This document shows, piece by piece, positions 1 through 9,343 of a stretch of DNA of 50,393 nt. Numbering within the stretch: position 1 is the stretch's first letter; every line of letters starts with the position of its first letter. A program made the translations under genes and the position numbers. The notes beneath the pieces were generated by a model that saw only the letters and a program-made list of their open reading frames with translations, had not been told where the DNA came from and ran no database searches. This DNA comes from Verrucomicrobiales bacterium (lineage in GTDB: Bacteria; Verrucomicrobiota; Verrucomicrobiia; Limisphaerales; UBA9464). The stretch lies in assembly GCA_016793645.1 (NCBI GenBank), contig JAEUHD010000282.1, forward strand, positions 1 to 50,393, read 5' to 3'.

Positions 1-771
1 CGCCGCCCCGATGGCGACGAGGTCATGGGCACACTGGATCGCCGTGGCGCCGGTCTCCTCCTGCATCCATTGGAGGGCGGCCGAAGTGCCCTCCTCGATG
101 GTCGTGCCGGCGTTGAAGATCAGCTTGTCATCCACCGCACACCCGGACTCCCGATGGGCGCGACGATATCCCTCCAGCCGCTGCAATGCCTGTGGCGAAA
201 CCCGGGGGCCGGCGAAGAAGGCGATGCGGCGGTGTCCGAGTTCCAGCAAATGACGGGTGGCCGCCGCACTTGCCGCCTGGTCATCGGTCTCCACCGCGGG
301 AAACGACTGGCAGAACGGAGCGCGGTTCCCCAGCAGGACCACCGGAATCGAACGGCGCAGCAACTCCTCGTAAATCGGCGCCGACGGCTCCATGCGGTAC
401 ACCGGCGAGAGGAAGATGCCGTCCGCCCTGCGTGCAATCAGCCGACGCAGCACGGCCTCCTCACGGTCCGAACGGTTGAGCGTTTGGGACACGATGAGGT
501 CGTAGCCCAGTTCGTGCGCCCGTTCCTCCAGTCCCAGCATGATGCGGGCATTGATCGGATTCGTAGCCGCGGAGATGACGAGTCCAAACAACCGGCTCTT
601 CTGATTCCGCAACCCCTGGGCACTCACGTCGGGGACATATCCCATCTGTGCCGCGAGGCTTTGAATCCGCTGTTTGGTGGCCGCCGACAGGTCGGGCTTG
701 TCCCGAAGCGCCTTACTGACGGTCATGACCGAGACTCCGGCCGCGGCAGCGATTTCCTTCAGACGAACCAT
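1..771 (-). CDS. LacI/GalR-family transcriptional regulator (C-terminus cut by window edge)
   Basis: The reading frame from the ATG at 771 stays open to base 1, giving 257 residues of a family usually about 335-345 long, so roughly the last quarter lies outside the window. Residues 1-22 form the typical N-terminal LacI helix-turn-helix (MVRLKEIAAAAGVSVMTVSK), followed by the hinge region and the periplasmic-binding-protein-like core (SRLFGLVISAATNPI, ADGIFLSPV, PVVLLGNR, GHRRIAFFAG). Family members bind operator DNA as dimers and respond to a sugar or related small molecule. The ligand cannot be told from the sequence. It is divergent from larC (147 bp between starts), but sugar regulators of this kind have no established link with nickel-pincer synthesis, so control of larC is only a possibility. 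Confidence 0.93.
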   Translation of the reverse strand, partial: MVRLKEIAAAAGVSVMTVSKALRDKPDLSAATKQRIQSLAAQMGYVPDVSAQGLRNQKSRLFGLVISAATNPINARIMLGLEERAHELGYDLIVSQTLNRSDREEAVLRRLIARRADGIFLSPVYRMEPSAPIYEELLRRSIPVVLLGNRAPFCQSFPAVETDDQAASAAATRHLLELGHRRIAFFAGPRVSPQALQRLEGYRRAHRESGCAVDDKLIFNAGTTIEEGTSAALQWMQEETGATAIQCAHDLVAIGAA

Positions 772-917
772 CGGGGCGCAAGGAAGGCAGAAGTCCCCCC
801 CCGGAAACAAGTCCCCGTTGCGACCATTCTCCGCACCCAACACCTGGACCCGGCAGGGTCCGGGACCACCCAATTGCCCATCGCCATTCCAGGGTCGCCT
901 CCCCCATCCTGATTCCC

Positions 918-2210
918 ATGCAGGTGCTGTACCTCGACATTTTCAGCGGACTCAGTGGCGACATGTTCCTTGGGGCCATTATCGACCTGGGTGTGGACTT
1001 CCGGGCGCTGGAACGGGAACTCAAAAAGCTCCGACTCGACGGGTACCACCTGCATGTCCGCAAGGGCAACAAGTCCGGAATCCAGGGCACCAAGTTCGAG
1101 GTCCATTTGGAATCCGGCGGAGACTGCGGCCACGACCACAGTCACGACCACAGTCACGACCACAGTCACGACCACAGTCACGACCACGGACACGGGCATT
1201 CGCACGAGCACAGTCCGGCCGAGTCTCGCGATTTTGCCCAGATCCAGACCCTGATCACCGGCAGCGGTCTCGGCGATTGGGTTCAGGAAAAAGCCATCGC
1301 CGTGTTTCGCCGGGTTGCCGTTGCGGAAGGAAAGGTGCACGGCGTCCCTCCGGAGAAGGTCCATTTCCACGAAGTCGGCGCCGTGGACTCCATCGTGGAC
1401 ATCGTCGGGGCGTGCATCGCCCTGGATCTGCTGGGACGCCCCCGCGTCCAGGCGTCTCCCGTGGTCGAAGGCACCGGCTGGGTGAACTGCGCCCACGGCC
1501 GTTATCCGGTTCCCACGGCCGCCACCCTTGAGATCCTCGGAGCCCGATCGATTCCCCTGACGCAGTGCGACGAACCCAATGAGTTGCTCACCCCCACCGG
1601 CGCAGCCCTGCTCGCGGAGTTTGCCGAGACGTTCGGCCCCATGACCGGATTGTCGCCGAAGAAGATCGGTTACGGCCTGGGCACCCGCGACAACCGAACG
1701 CGCCCGAATGTTGTCCGGGCGGTCCTCGCCGACTCCGGCTCCGACGCCGCCACGGACCACGATTGGGAGACCGACACCGTCGCCGTGCTGGAGACCAATC
1801 TGGACGACGTCAGTGGTGAAGTGCTCGGCCATTTCGTCGAGAGCACCCTGAAGGCCGGAGCGCTCGACGTGTTTCACACGCCGATCCAGATGAAGAAGAA
1901 CCGACCGGGAGTCCTGCTCACCGTGCTGTGCGCTGCGTCGGAGGCCGACCGCTTCACCGAGCGGCTGCTCCGCCACACGAGCGCCTTCGGAGTGCGCCGG
2001 ACGCTGGCCGAACGGCGAAAGCTGAAGCGGAAGATCGTCCGGGTCCGGACGGAATACGGCGAGATCCCGGTCAAACTTGGCCATCTCGACGGGGAGCGGA
2101 TTCAGGCGGCGCCCGAATTCGATGCCTGCCGCGACAAGGCGGTCCAGGCCGGGGTCCCCGTGCAGGTCGTATTCGAGGCGGCCCGCGCGGCAGCGATTTC
2201 GCTTACTTGA
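918..2210 (+). CDS. larC: LarC, nickel insertion protein for the nickel-pincer nucleotide cofactor
   Basis: A 430-residue LarC (former DUF111) protein. LarC is a CTP-dependent cyclometallase that inserts nickel into the pyridinium bis-thioacid nucleotide to form the cofactor of lactate racemase and related LarA enzymes. Visible family features are the N-terminus MQVLYLDIFSGLSGDMFLGA, the FHEVGAVDSIVDIVG block (about residues 151-165), NCAHGRYPVP, the NELLTPTGAALL block and the C-terminal ETNLDDVSGEVLG block. Residues about 70-95 form a His-Asp-rich tract, (HDHS)n, a plausible nickel-holding segment. In Lactiplantibacillus the protein is made as LarC1/LarC2 by frameshifting; here it is one uninterrupted frame. 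No larA, larB or larE is in the window. The end overlaps the convergent DUF4870 gene by 8 bp. Confidence 0.95.
   Translation: MQVLYLDIFSGLSGDMFLGAIIDLGVDFRALERELKKLRLDGYHLHVRKGNKSGIQGTKFEVHLESGGDCGHDHSHDHSHDHSHDHSHDHGHGHSHEHSPAESRDFAQIQTLITGSGLGDWVQEKAIAVFRRVAVAEGKVHGVPPEKVHFHEVGAVDSIVDIVGACIALDLLGRPRVQASPVVEGTGWVNCAHGRYPVPTAATLEILGARSIPLTQCDEPNELLTPTGAALLAEFAETFGPMTGLSPKKIGYGLGTRDNRTRPNVVRAVLADSGSDAATDHDWETDTVAVLETNLDDVSGEVLGHFVESTLKAGALDVFHTPIQMKKNRPGVLLTVLCAASEADRFTERLLRHTSAFGVRRTLAERRKLKRKIVRVRTEYGEIPVKLGHLDGERIQAAPEFDACRDKAVQAGVPVQVVFEAARAAAISLT
1131..1190 (+). repeat. 12-bp tandem repeat encoding the His-rich tract of LarC
   Basis: Four exact copies of CACGACCACAGT (1131-1178) are followed by a partly matching fifth unit (1179-1190). 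Each unit encodes His-Asp-His-Ser. The identical codons suggest recent slippage expansion. The repeat is in frame, so copy-number change would alter only the length of the metal-binding tract. Confidence 0.95.
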
Positions 2211-2646
2211 TCAACCGAATCGTCAGCGGATAGCGGTACAACTCGCCATTGGCCGCCTTGAAGCCGCCAATAATCATCAGGACGATCTGACCGATGCCGA
2301 GGGCGATCAGCAAGAATCCGCCCACCCCACAGGTCAGCAGCGCGACCACGACCAGCGCCAGAGCATAGATCAGGACCGATATCTGAAAATTGAGCGCCTC
2401 CTTGCCGTGGGCATCGACGCTCGGGATTTCCGAGCGCTTGAGCAGCCAGACAATGAGCGGTCCCAGGATCCAGCCCACGCCGGTCAGGTAGCCTGAGAAT
2501 CCGGCCAGGTGGCAGGCCACTTCCCATCCTCGGGCGGTGCCCGGGGACACGACAGGCAACGAGTTTTGAGGCGCCGCGGCCGGGGGAGAACCGGCACTGG
2601 GCGGAGCGGGATCGGAATTCGAATCAGGAATGTTGGGGTCACTCAT
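2203..2646 (-). CDS. DUF4870 domain-containing small membrane protein
   Basis: 147 residues from the ATG at 2646; a start 48 bp further upstream (2694) is possible but adds a non-conserved Arg/Thr-rich lead. Residues 1-40 are a Pro/Ser/Asp-rich cytosolic tail. Then come three hydrophobic segments: CHLAGFSGYLTGVGWILGPLIVWLL, the FQISVLIYALALVVVALLTCGV stretch, and FLLIALGIGQIVLMIIGGF. The motif HGKEALNFQISV between helices 1 and 2 is the signature of DUF4870 (Tic20-like fold) proteins. The function of these is unknown. The gene is transcribed toward larC and overlaps its 3' end by 8 bp, so the two convergent transcripts must overlap. Confidence 0.88.
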   Translation of the reverse strand: MSDPNIPDSNSDPAPPSAGSPPAAAPQNSLPVVSPGTARGWEVACHLAGFSGYLTGVGWILGPLIVWLLKRSEIPSVDAHGKEALNFQISVLIYALALVVVALLTCGVGGFLLIALGIGQIVLMIIGGFKAANGELYRYPLTIRLIK

Positions 2647-2716
2647 GGGACGCGGGATTCGCGACGTGGTACCGCCGCTGACCCAACCCGACAACCCGAA
2701 TCACCCCCCGAAAGTT

Positions 2717-4327
2717 TCAGGATGCGGTCCCACCCCCGGCGGCGGTGCGAAGGCTCCGAAACAGCCGCTGCTTCGCCCAGCGGACCCAGAACAATGAGAA
2801 CCCACACTCCATCAGGACAAAAGTGAGCCACGGGAACAGAAAACTCCAGTGACCCGTCCCCTGGGAAACGGTCGTCCATCGGGCGATCCCCAGTTGGAAC
2901 AGCATGGCAAAGAAGAAGCCTCCGACCACAACGATGCCAAAGGTCTTGCCAATAGCCGTTCCCAAGTTGCGGCTGACCAGGCCCATCCAGAGCCCCACCC
3001 AGATCAGGGACCAGAACTGCGCGATCTCCGTCAATTCCTGTCCCGCCCAATGAAAGACAAGGAACCACTCCCGGATGGACGGGACAGGCGCGGCCGGCGT
3101 GTACCAAACCAGGGTCAACCCCGTGATGAACCCGGAAGTGATCACGTCCACCCCCATGACGCGGAGGAGGACACTTCGAAACTGTTTCCAAACCCGCAGA
3201 ACCAACTCCCCCTCCGGGACCGTGGTCGTAAGAAGGATCTCCAGTTCTCCCCCGTGACGCCATTCACCGAATGCCCGCGTGGCCTGCCAGATGAGGAGGA
3301 ACATCCGGGTCAGGGCCATCAGGCCCAGCGGAAGCTGAAGAATCGGTCCCAGGGTCGGGGACATGGTCAGGACGATCTGCATGCCGGCTGTGCCCAGGGA
3401 GAGGAGAAAGGTCAGCAGGACCAGTTGCCGGCTCCACCGCGGCAAATTCATGTGTCGGGAGACCGTCCGTTCCAAAGGTTCCTCACCCCGTTTTCTCCGT
3501 TCGACCCTCGCAACCTGCCGCACACGCTCCGGATTCCCGGCACCCAAGGCCTCGGCCCGCCAACCCCGCTGAAGCCGCCAACCGGACATCAGGATCCACA
3601 GAACCGCCTGAGTCCCCACCAGCGCGAGGCTGATCCAGAATCGCTCCGTCCCGCTCCCCGTCGGCGGATCCGCGACCAGGGCCACGGTATTGAGCGGGCT
3701 CGCGAGACCCAGAATGGACTGGCGGGGAAACAGGAAGGCGGCTCCCAAAGTGACCGAAATCAGCGCGTCGAGAAGCAAAGGGACCAGGCAAATCGACAGC
3801 AGGATTCCCATCGCCACCAGCATCGAACCCATGGCGTCGCGGGCACGCGCCGAGGACCAGGATCCGCAGGCCAGCGAAAGGGCCAGCACCGCTAGAAGTC
3901 CGGCAACCATCCGCACCAGTTCCGCGCCGGAGACACCTCCGAACAACAGGGCCGAAGCCAGGACAGGAACCACGGCAACGAGGCCATAGAACGCCTGAAT
4001 GGCCGCTCCTGACAGCTTCCCCAAAAGAACGTCCAGTCCAGACAGGTCGGTCAAAAACAACAATCCCAGGGTGCCCTCGCGCCGCTCCTCGCAGATGCCG
4101 CCCGCCGAATTCCGGACGCCTTCAACGAGGACATACATCAGGAGGAAGGAACTCAGAACCTCCAGGCCGATCCTCCCCGAGGCCGCCGCAACGCCGGGCT
4201 GGCTGAGAACCTGGAACAGCATCGCCCACAGGAGCGCCAGCGCGGCGGCAGCCGCCAGCCGGACATAGTGGGTTCCCGGGGAACGGGACCGAACTTGCAG
4301 TTCGCGGACCACCACCGGCAGGAACAT
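2717..4327 (-). CDS. ABC-2-type transporter permease (multi-pass membrane protein)
   Basis: 536 residues from the ATG at 4327 (MFLPVVVREL). The open frame runs on to 4513, but that part overlaps the HIT gene and reads as a Ser/Pro/Arg-rich shadow. About ten to twelve hydrophobic segments are visible in two halves separated by a basic cytosolic stretch around residues 265-300 (RVRQVARVERRKRGEEP). The motif GGICEERREGTLGLLFLTDLSGLDVLLGK near residue 75-103 is typical of ABC-2 permeases, with E-R-x-E-G-T-L before the next helix. A similar EWRHGGELEILLTTTVPEGELVL motif appears in the second half, pointing to an internal duplication. No ATP-binding subunit is adjacent. Substrate unknown. Confidence 0.8.
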   Translation of the reverse strand: MFLPVVVRELQVRSRSPGTHYVRLAAAAALALLWAMLFQVLSQPGVAAASGRIGLEVLSSFLLMYVLVEGVRNSAGGICEERREGTLGLLFLTDLSGLDVLLGKLSGAAIQAFYGLVAVVPVLASALLFGGVSGAELVRMVAGLLAVLALSLACGSWSSARARDAMGSMLVAMGILLSICLVPLLLDALISVTLGAAFLFPRQSILGLASPLNTVALVADPPTGSGTERFWISLALVGTQAVLWILMSGWRLQRGWRAEALGAGNPERVRQVARVERRKRGEEPLERTVSRHMNLPRWSRQLVLLTFLLSLGTAGMQIVLTMSPTLGPILQLPLGLMALTRMFLLIWQATRAFGEWRHGGELEILLTTTVPEGELVLRVWKQFRSVLLRVMGVDVITSGFITGLTLVWYTPAAPVPSIREWFLVFHWAGQELTEIAQFWSLIWVGLWMGLVSRNLGTAIGKTFGIVVVGGFFFAMLFQLGIARWTTVSQGTGHWSFLFPWLTFVLMECGFSLFWVRWAKQRLFRSLRTAAGGGTAS

Positions 4328-4418
4328 GGGCCGGAAACTCCAGAAAATCCCGCGACGGGTCGAGAGTTCTCCATCGGGCGGAGACGGGCCGCTGCGCCCG
4401 GCGGGACTGCGCGGTCCC

Positions 4419-5321
<903 letters not shown>

Positions 5322-5325
<4 letters not shown>

Positions 5326-5849
5326 GGGGTTTTCCTTTGTGCGGCGTCACCGTCGTCGGCGTCCGGAATCAACGCCATCTGGCGCCGGTCCGGAAGCGGC
5401 TGGTTGGCCAGCCGGTGAACCTCCTCCACGAACTCACCGATCTCCTGAAATTCCCGGTAGATGCTGGCGAACCGGACGTACGCCACGGCATCGACCCCCC
5501 GCAACACCCGCATCACCCGCTCTCCAATCTCCTTGGCCGGAACCTCGCGGTCGAAGCGCTCCATGATCTCGTTGGTGATCTCGTCCGCCGCCGCGGCCAG
5601 GACATCGCCCCCCACCGGACGCTTCTGGCAGGACCGCGTCATGCCCGACAGCAGTTTCTCCTTGGAATAGGGTTCGCGCCGCCCATCCCGCTTCACCACC
5701 AGCAACTCCTGCTGCTCGATCTCCTCGTAGGTCGTGAACCGGTGCTCACAGCTCAGACATTCGCGCCGACGCCGGATCACCGCGCCCTCCCGGGATGCAC
5801 GCGAATCAATGACCTTGTCGTCCTGCCCTCCACATTTCGGACACCGCAT
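5322..5849 (-). CDS. nrdR: Transcriptional repressor NrdR
   Basis: 175 residues from the ATG at 5849 (MRCPKCGGQDDKVIDSR), the invariant start of the family; the frame is open upstream but has no similarity there. A zinc ribbon is formed by C3, C6, C31 and C34 (CPKC, CLSC). It is followed by the ATP-cone domain (LLVVKRDGRREPYSKEKLLSGM, PAKEIGERVMRVLRGVDAVAYVRFASIYREF). NrdR senses ATP/dATP and represses ribonucleotide reductase genes by binding paired NrdR boxes. No ribonucleotide reductase gene lies in the window. It is the first gene of a three-gene operon. Confidence 0.97.
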
Positions 5850-6481
5850 ACTTTTCCGTATCGCAACACAACCGGCTGCGGTTGAACACGGCTTAAACCA
5901 CAACCCCTTGGGACGTCAATGGAAGACCCCGAAAAGTTCTTCACCCCGACGCTCCCTCGGGGCGGACAATTCTGTGAACCTGTCACCTTATCCTTATTGG
6001 GGGACCAGTCCCTTGAGCCAAATGGGGCGACAGGTTCGATGTTCGTTCCTTCGAACCTTCGGACCTCCACAGAATGTCCTGTCCCCAGCGTCGCCCGCGT
6101 AGGGACAGGGCACCTATTTGTCGGGAAGATCCAGCCACCCCTGCCCGACTGGTGTCCTGTCCCTTGAAACTTCTGCCCGTTGAAACTTGCGCCCCGAAAC
6201 CGTTAACGGCGGAGCCATAGGACCCGCGTGACCTTGCCACGCCACTGGGAAGTCACGTTTGCCGGCCGGCCGAAAAATTTGGTCCACGGCATACAATTCC
6301 GCGGATCTCAGAACATGGTGCCAGGTTCGCTGTTCGTTGTTCAGGGATCATTGGCCGAAAATGATCGGCGCCCTCCTTCTGCAATTCGCCCTGGGCCTGA
6401 GACCCGTCCGGAAATGCCGCGAGCGATCACTCGACGAGGCCACCTTCCGATTCGCATGCTGGGTTGCCCGGCGGCAACTTC
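5850..6481. other. 632-bp intergenic region with scattered short repeats
   Basis: No credible gene is seen on either strand. It holds one copy of the GGTGACAGGTTCAC element (5974-5987, minus strand), a near-identical 17-base pair of sequences (CAGGTTCGATGTTCGTT at 6031-6047 and CAGGTTCGCTGTTCGTT at 6322-6338), and from about 6363 the 5' flank shared with the second HAD gene. The pattern looks like remains of small mobile or repeat elements. The nrdR promoter should lie at its left end but no strong -35/-10 pair is evident. Confidence 0.7.
5974..5987 (-). repeat. Short inverted-repeat element, copy 1
   Basis: On the minus strand it reads GGTGACAGGTTCAC, with GTGA/TCAC arms around CAGGT. The flanks also match copy 3 (GATA before and GA after the core): about 20 of 22 positions are identical. 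Copies 2 and 3 are at 7139-7153 and 9344-9357. Confidence 0.8.
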
Positions 6482-7123
6482 ATGAAGCCCTATACCGCAG
6501 TCATCTTCGATATGGACGGCGTGATCGTGGACAGCGAACCGCTCCACGAGCGCGCCTTTCTCGATACCTTCGCCCGGATCGGTAACGCGGATGACCACGG
6601 GATCCATTTCCCAGACTACTACGGCCGTTCGGATCAGGTCGTCTGGCGGGACTTCCTCTCAGCACACCAGCCGCCACAATCGCTGGCCGAATTGAGCCGG
6701 ATGAAGCAGGAGCGCTTCCTCGAACTGCTCCGCGTCGAACAGCCCGTGTTCCCGGCGATTCCCGCGCTGGTCCGCGCGCTGGCGTCCCGGGGCCCCGTCG
6801 CCCTTGCCTCGGGATCGAACCACGCGGTCATCAGCGCGGTCCTCGATCTCTCCGACTTACGCCGCCAATTCAGCGCCGTGGTGAGCGCCGACGACGTCCC
6901 CCGCGGCAAACCGGCTCCCGACATCTTCCTTCGCGCCGCCGAGTTGCTGGAAGTTCCTCCGACGGAATGTGTCGTCATTGAGGACTCCGTGGCCGGCGTG
7001 GCCGCGGGAAGGGCTGCCGGCATGAAGGTGATCGGCATTACCAATTCCGTGCCCGCCGAACAATTGCGGGAAGCCCACGTCACTGTCGCGGATTACTCAG
7101 CGATCCAGAACCTGCTCGTCTAA
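6363..7123 (+). repeat. Left copy of a duplicated HAD-phosphatase segment
   Basis: The segment from GATCGGCGCCCTCCT (6363) through the HAD gene matches 11966-12717. The upstream flank is partly conserved (TTCGCATGCTGGGTT at 6451 and at 12046), and the coding parts are about 90% identical in protein by eye. This is half of a larger duplicated arrangement described in the findings. Confidence 0.85.
6482..7123 (+). CDS. HAD-superfamily phosphatase, beta-phosphoglucomutase/phosphatase-like, copy 1
   Basis: 213 residues from the ATG at 6482 (MKPYTAVIFDMDGVIVDSEP), equivalent to the start of the second copy; an in-frame ATG six codons earlier is less likely. HAD motif I is D10-x-D12 (FDMDGVIVDSEP). 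Motif II is the Ser in LASGSNH, motif III is the Lys in RGKPAPDIF, and motif IV is EDSVAGVAAG. The helical cap between residues 20 and 90 marks subfamily IA. Such enzymes dephosphorylate small phosphorylated metabolites or interconvert beta-glucose phosphates. The substrate is not predictable. It differs at about 20 of 213 positions from the gene at 12076. Confidence 0.93.
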   Translation: MKPYTAVIFDMDGVIVDSEPLHERAFLDTFARIGNADDHGIHFPDYYGRSDQVVWRDFLSAHQPPQSLAELSRMKQERFLELLRVEQPVFPAIPALVRALASRGPVALASGSNHAVISAVLDLSDLRRQFSAVVSADDVPRGKPAPDIFLRAAELLEVPPTECVVIEDSVAGVAAGRAAGMKVIGITNSVPAEQLREAHVTVADYSAIQNLLV

Positions 7124-7124
7124 C

Positions 7125-7169
7125 GCGGGCGGGGAAAGGGTGAACCTTTCACCGTATCTCCGCGCCCGC
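7125..7169. terminator. Nested hairpin between convergent genes, possible bidirectional terminator
   Basis: Just after the HAD stop, GCGGGCG (7125-7131) pairs with CGCCCGC (7163-7169) and encloses a perfect inner hairpin GGTGAA-CCT-TTCACC (7139-7153). There is no long T tract, so termination is inferred only from the structure and its position between convergent genes. The inner hairpin is itself a copy of the repeat element. Confidence 0.4.
7139..7153 (-). repeat. Short inverted-repeat element, copy 2 (variant)
   Basis: Minus strand GGTGAAAGGTTCACC preceded by GATAC. It is a one-base variant of the 14-base core of copies 1 and 3, and forms a better palindrome. Confidence 0.65.
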
Positions 7170-7310
7170 AAAGTCGCGGTGGAGGTGGCGGGATAGGCCT
7201 CCGTCGGATCGAATCCCTTCCCCTTCCTGGCATCCCAGCGAGTGCGGTCCCCTGGACACCACCACGGTCCGGACCCATGGCGCCCGCCTTCCCCGATGCC
7301 CGTGGGGAGG

Positions 7311-8831
7311 TCAGCGTTCCACAAAAAAGGTGATGTCGAAGTTTCCGACGTTGCCCTTGGCCGGTTTCTCCCGGCCGCCATCGTCCACCCGATCCCCCCC
7401 CACGGAGTAGACCTCGTATCCCTTGGAGAGCCTCCGGAATCGCATCGGGGCGCCGTCCAAGGGATCCACCCGAAGCTCTGCGGGATCCAGCGGCAACTCG
7501 GATAGAGTTTCGGGTAGCCTGCCCTGATGCTCCTGCCGATAGCGCTCGACGGCGACGGCCGTCAGGGCCGCACGACGCTGGGCCTCGAATTCGGCAAACC
7601 GTGTCGCGGCCCTGCTGAGAGACGGGAGCAGCAGGAGAGAAAAGATTCTCGGGGGAAACGCCCGCGCCTCGAGATCAGCCCGTTCAAAACGTTCCTCGAA
7701 CTTTTGCACCGACTCGGGAGTTCCTTGCTTCGCAATAAGGACTCCTTCGCCCAGGGTCTCGAGCATCAACCGTCGGTCGACATCCGTAAGTCCGAGGGCT
7801 CGCAGAACCTTTTGCCCGGTTCGGTATTGTTTGGGGTCGATCACCGTCGCCTCGGCGTCAGGCCCATTCTCGGCCTCGACCGCCGATAAGGTGTCGTCAG
7901 TCAAATCGAAGCTGCCCAGCGCCAACACCCGCTCCACCTGCATCGTCGGTTCGAGGCCATCCCGTAAATCCAAGCGAAGGAGGACCTCCCGAACCTGCGC
8001 AAGTTGGGCTGGTGACAACGGGACCCGTGTCATCAAACGCTCCAGATCATGGATCAGCCGGCCCGCCAATCGGAGGCGAACCCACTGGGCGATCAGGATT
8101 GGTTCTTCCGCCAGCAACCGCTGGAGCAGCACCGTGGATTGAAAGGCGCCCAGCGCCGCCGCCACATCCCCGCGTTCAATCGCGCCCAGGGCCTCCAGGT
8201 GGAACAGCATTCCTTCACCGCGAATTGCGCTCAAATACGGCAACTGCATGGCCCCCCCTTCCATCCAGCGGTGTGGAAACCGAGCCTGCGGGCGTCGAAG
8301 AGCCGCGCGCACGGCCTCCAAACGCCCGGATCGCTCCCGAAGCAACGCGTCCGCCGCGGACTGGATCTCCGGATCCAAGGGCTGATCCCGACGCAAACCG
8401 GGACGATCGAGGGCTACTGTCTTTAGGACGGGATCCAACCGACGTTCCACCTGCTTGGGCAGGGGATGTTTCCCGCTGCGGAATCCGCGCCAAAACCCCG
8501 GATCCTCGGATTCCCAGAGGTCGAGCATCGCAGCCGCTGCGTTTTCGTCCGCCGGAATGTCCCGTTCCCGCTGGGCGAGGTCCGCCAACGTCAGGGGTTC
8601 CCCGCGCTGGCGGATGGCCGCCTCCGCGCGCCGCACGGCCCGTGAATTGCCAACCCGCCAGGTAAAAAACCAGGCCATCAATACCACCGCACCCAGACAG
8701 CCCAAGGCAAGCAGTCCGCGAACCGGATGAATGCGGAATCGAGGGACGCCAGTCAGGCGAGGCGGTTGGGCGGACACGCGGCCTTTTAGGATGGGCGGCG
8801 CATCGTGTCGAGCCGTTCGACGGGACGCCAA
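7311..8831 (-). CDS. Membrane-anchored protein of unknown function with pseudopilin-like C-terminus
   Basis: 506 residues from the ATG at 8831. A basic N-terminus precedes one transmembrane segment (about residues 37-57, RGLLALGCLGAVVLMAWFFTW), so most of the protein is probably periplasmic. The body is rich in Leu/Arg/Glu helices (for example PADENAAAAMLDLWESEDPGFW and the repeat-like LLLPSLSRAATRFAEFEAQRRAALTA). The last 90 residues, with VERYRQEHQGRLPETLSEL then PLDGAPMRFRRLSKGYEVYSVGGDRVDDGG, resemble the C-terminal part of type II secretion pseudopilins and related PVC-group hypothetical proteins. No catalytic motif is seen. It occupies the variable middle position of the duplicated block, where the right copy has a methyltransferase. 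Confidence 0.85.
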   Translation of the reverse strand: MASRRTARHDAPPILKGRVSAQPPRLTGVPRFRIHPVRGLLALGCLGAVVLMAWFFTWRVGNSRAVRRAEAAIRQRGEPLTLADLAQRERDIPADENAAAAMLDLWESEDPGFWRGFRSGKHPLPKQVERRLDPVLKTVALDRPGLRRDQPLDPEIQSAADALLRERSGRLEAVRAALRRPQARFPHRWMEGGAMQLPYLSAIRGEGMLFHLEALGAIERGDVAAALGAFQSTVLLQRLLAEEPILIAQWVRLRLAGRLIHDLERLMTRVPLSPAQLAQVREVLLRLDLRDGLEPTMQVERVLALGSFDLTDDTLSAVEAENGPDAEATVIDPKQYRTGQKVLRALGLTDVDRRLMLETLGEGVLIAKQGTPESVQKFEERFERADLEARAFPPRIFSLLLLPSLSRAATRFAEFEAQRRAALTAVAVERYRQEHQGRLPETLSELPLDPAELRVDPLDGAPMRFRRLSKGYEVYSVGGDRVDDGGREKPAKGNVGNFDITFFVER

Positions 8832-8880
8832 CAGTCACCGATCGCCCCACGATCGGAGGTACCGCGCTGTCGAGGAAATC

Positions 8881-9339
8881 TCAGGTGGGTTTGGACGGCG
8901 TGCCCACCGGCAACCGGGCGCGCATGCGCTGCTCCCAGCGGCTGCGGGAGCCGCCGGACTCCAATTGCGCCATGATCTCGGTCAGCGTTTCGCCGCCCAG
9001 TTCCCGCATCTTGAGATAGAGCAGCGCCGGCACCATCGACACCAATGGCAGGGTGAGGATGCTGGCCAGCGGCACCAGCTTGGAGAGCACCTTGGCACCC
9101 AGTCCATCCTTCGGAAGGGCATCGAGACCGATCAGGGTTCCCACCAGGCCCTGGGTCGCCCGGTCCATCACCACCAAAAAAATCACCGCCGTCACAATCG
9201 CCGGCCACGAACGCGACGCCAACGCCCGGGATCGGTCCCGGGCCGCCTTGCCCTCCAGTCCCTCCATCAGCACCACGGGCGCCCAAAACAACTGGCGCGC
9301 CAGCAGAACCATGCCCGGGATCACCAGCACGAACCCGAG
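8881..9339 (-). pseudogene. C-terminal remnant of a Ser/Thr protein kinase (paralogue of the gene at 13910-15856)
   Basis: The translation from LGFVLVIPGMVLLARQLFW to the stop at 8881 aligns with the last about 155 residues of the kinase at 13910-15856. The first about 122 residues differ at only two positions (V/I, T/A), then the tails diverge. The kinase domain and the first membrane helices are missing: similarity stops abruptly at 9339, where the repeat element copy 3 begins. The open frame continues upstream to an ATG at 9375 (MPPRWSVNLSPY), so a 164-residue membrane protein could still be made, but it would be a fragment. Most base differences from the intact gene are synonymous. Confidence 0.85.
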
Positions 9340-9343
9340 ATAG

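Noticed and set aside
25..912. 295-codon plus-strand frame at the left edge
   Set aside because: Antisense to the LacI-type regulator, which has the full helix-turn-helix and core motifs.
1131..1190. Possible CRISPR or regulatory repeat
   Set aside because: 12-base direct repeats without spacers, in frame inside larC and explained by the His-rich tract.
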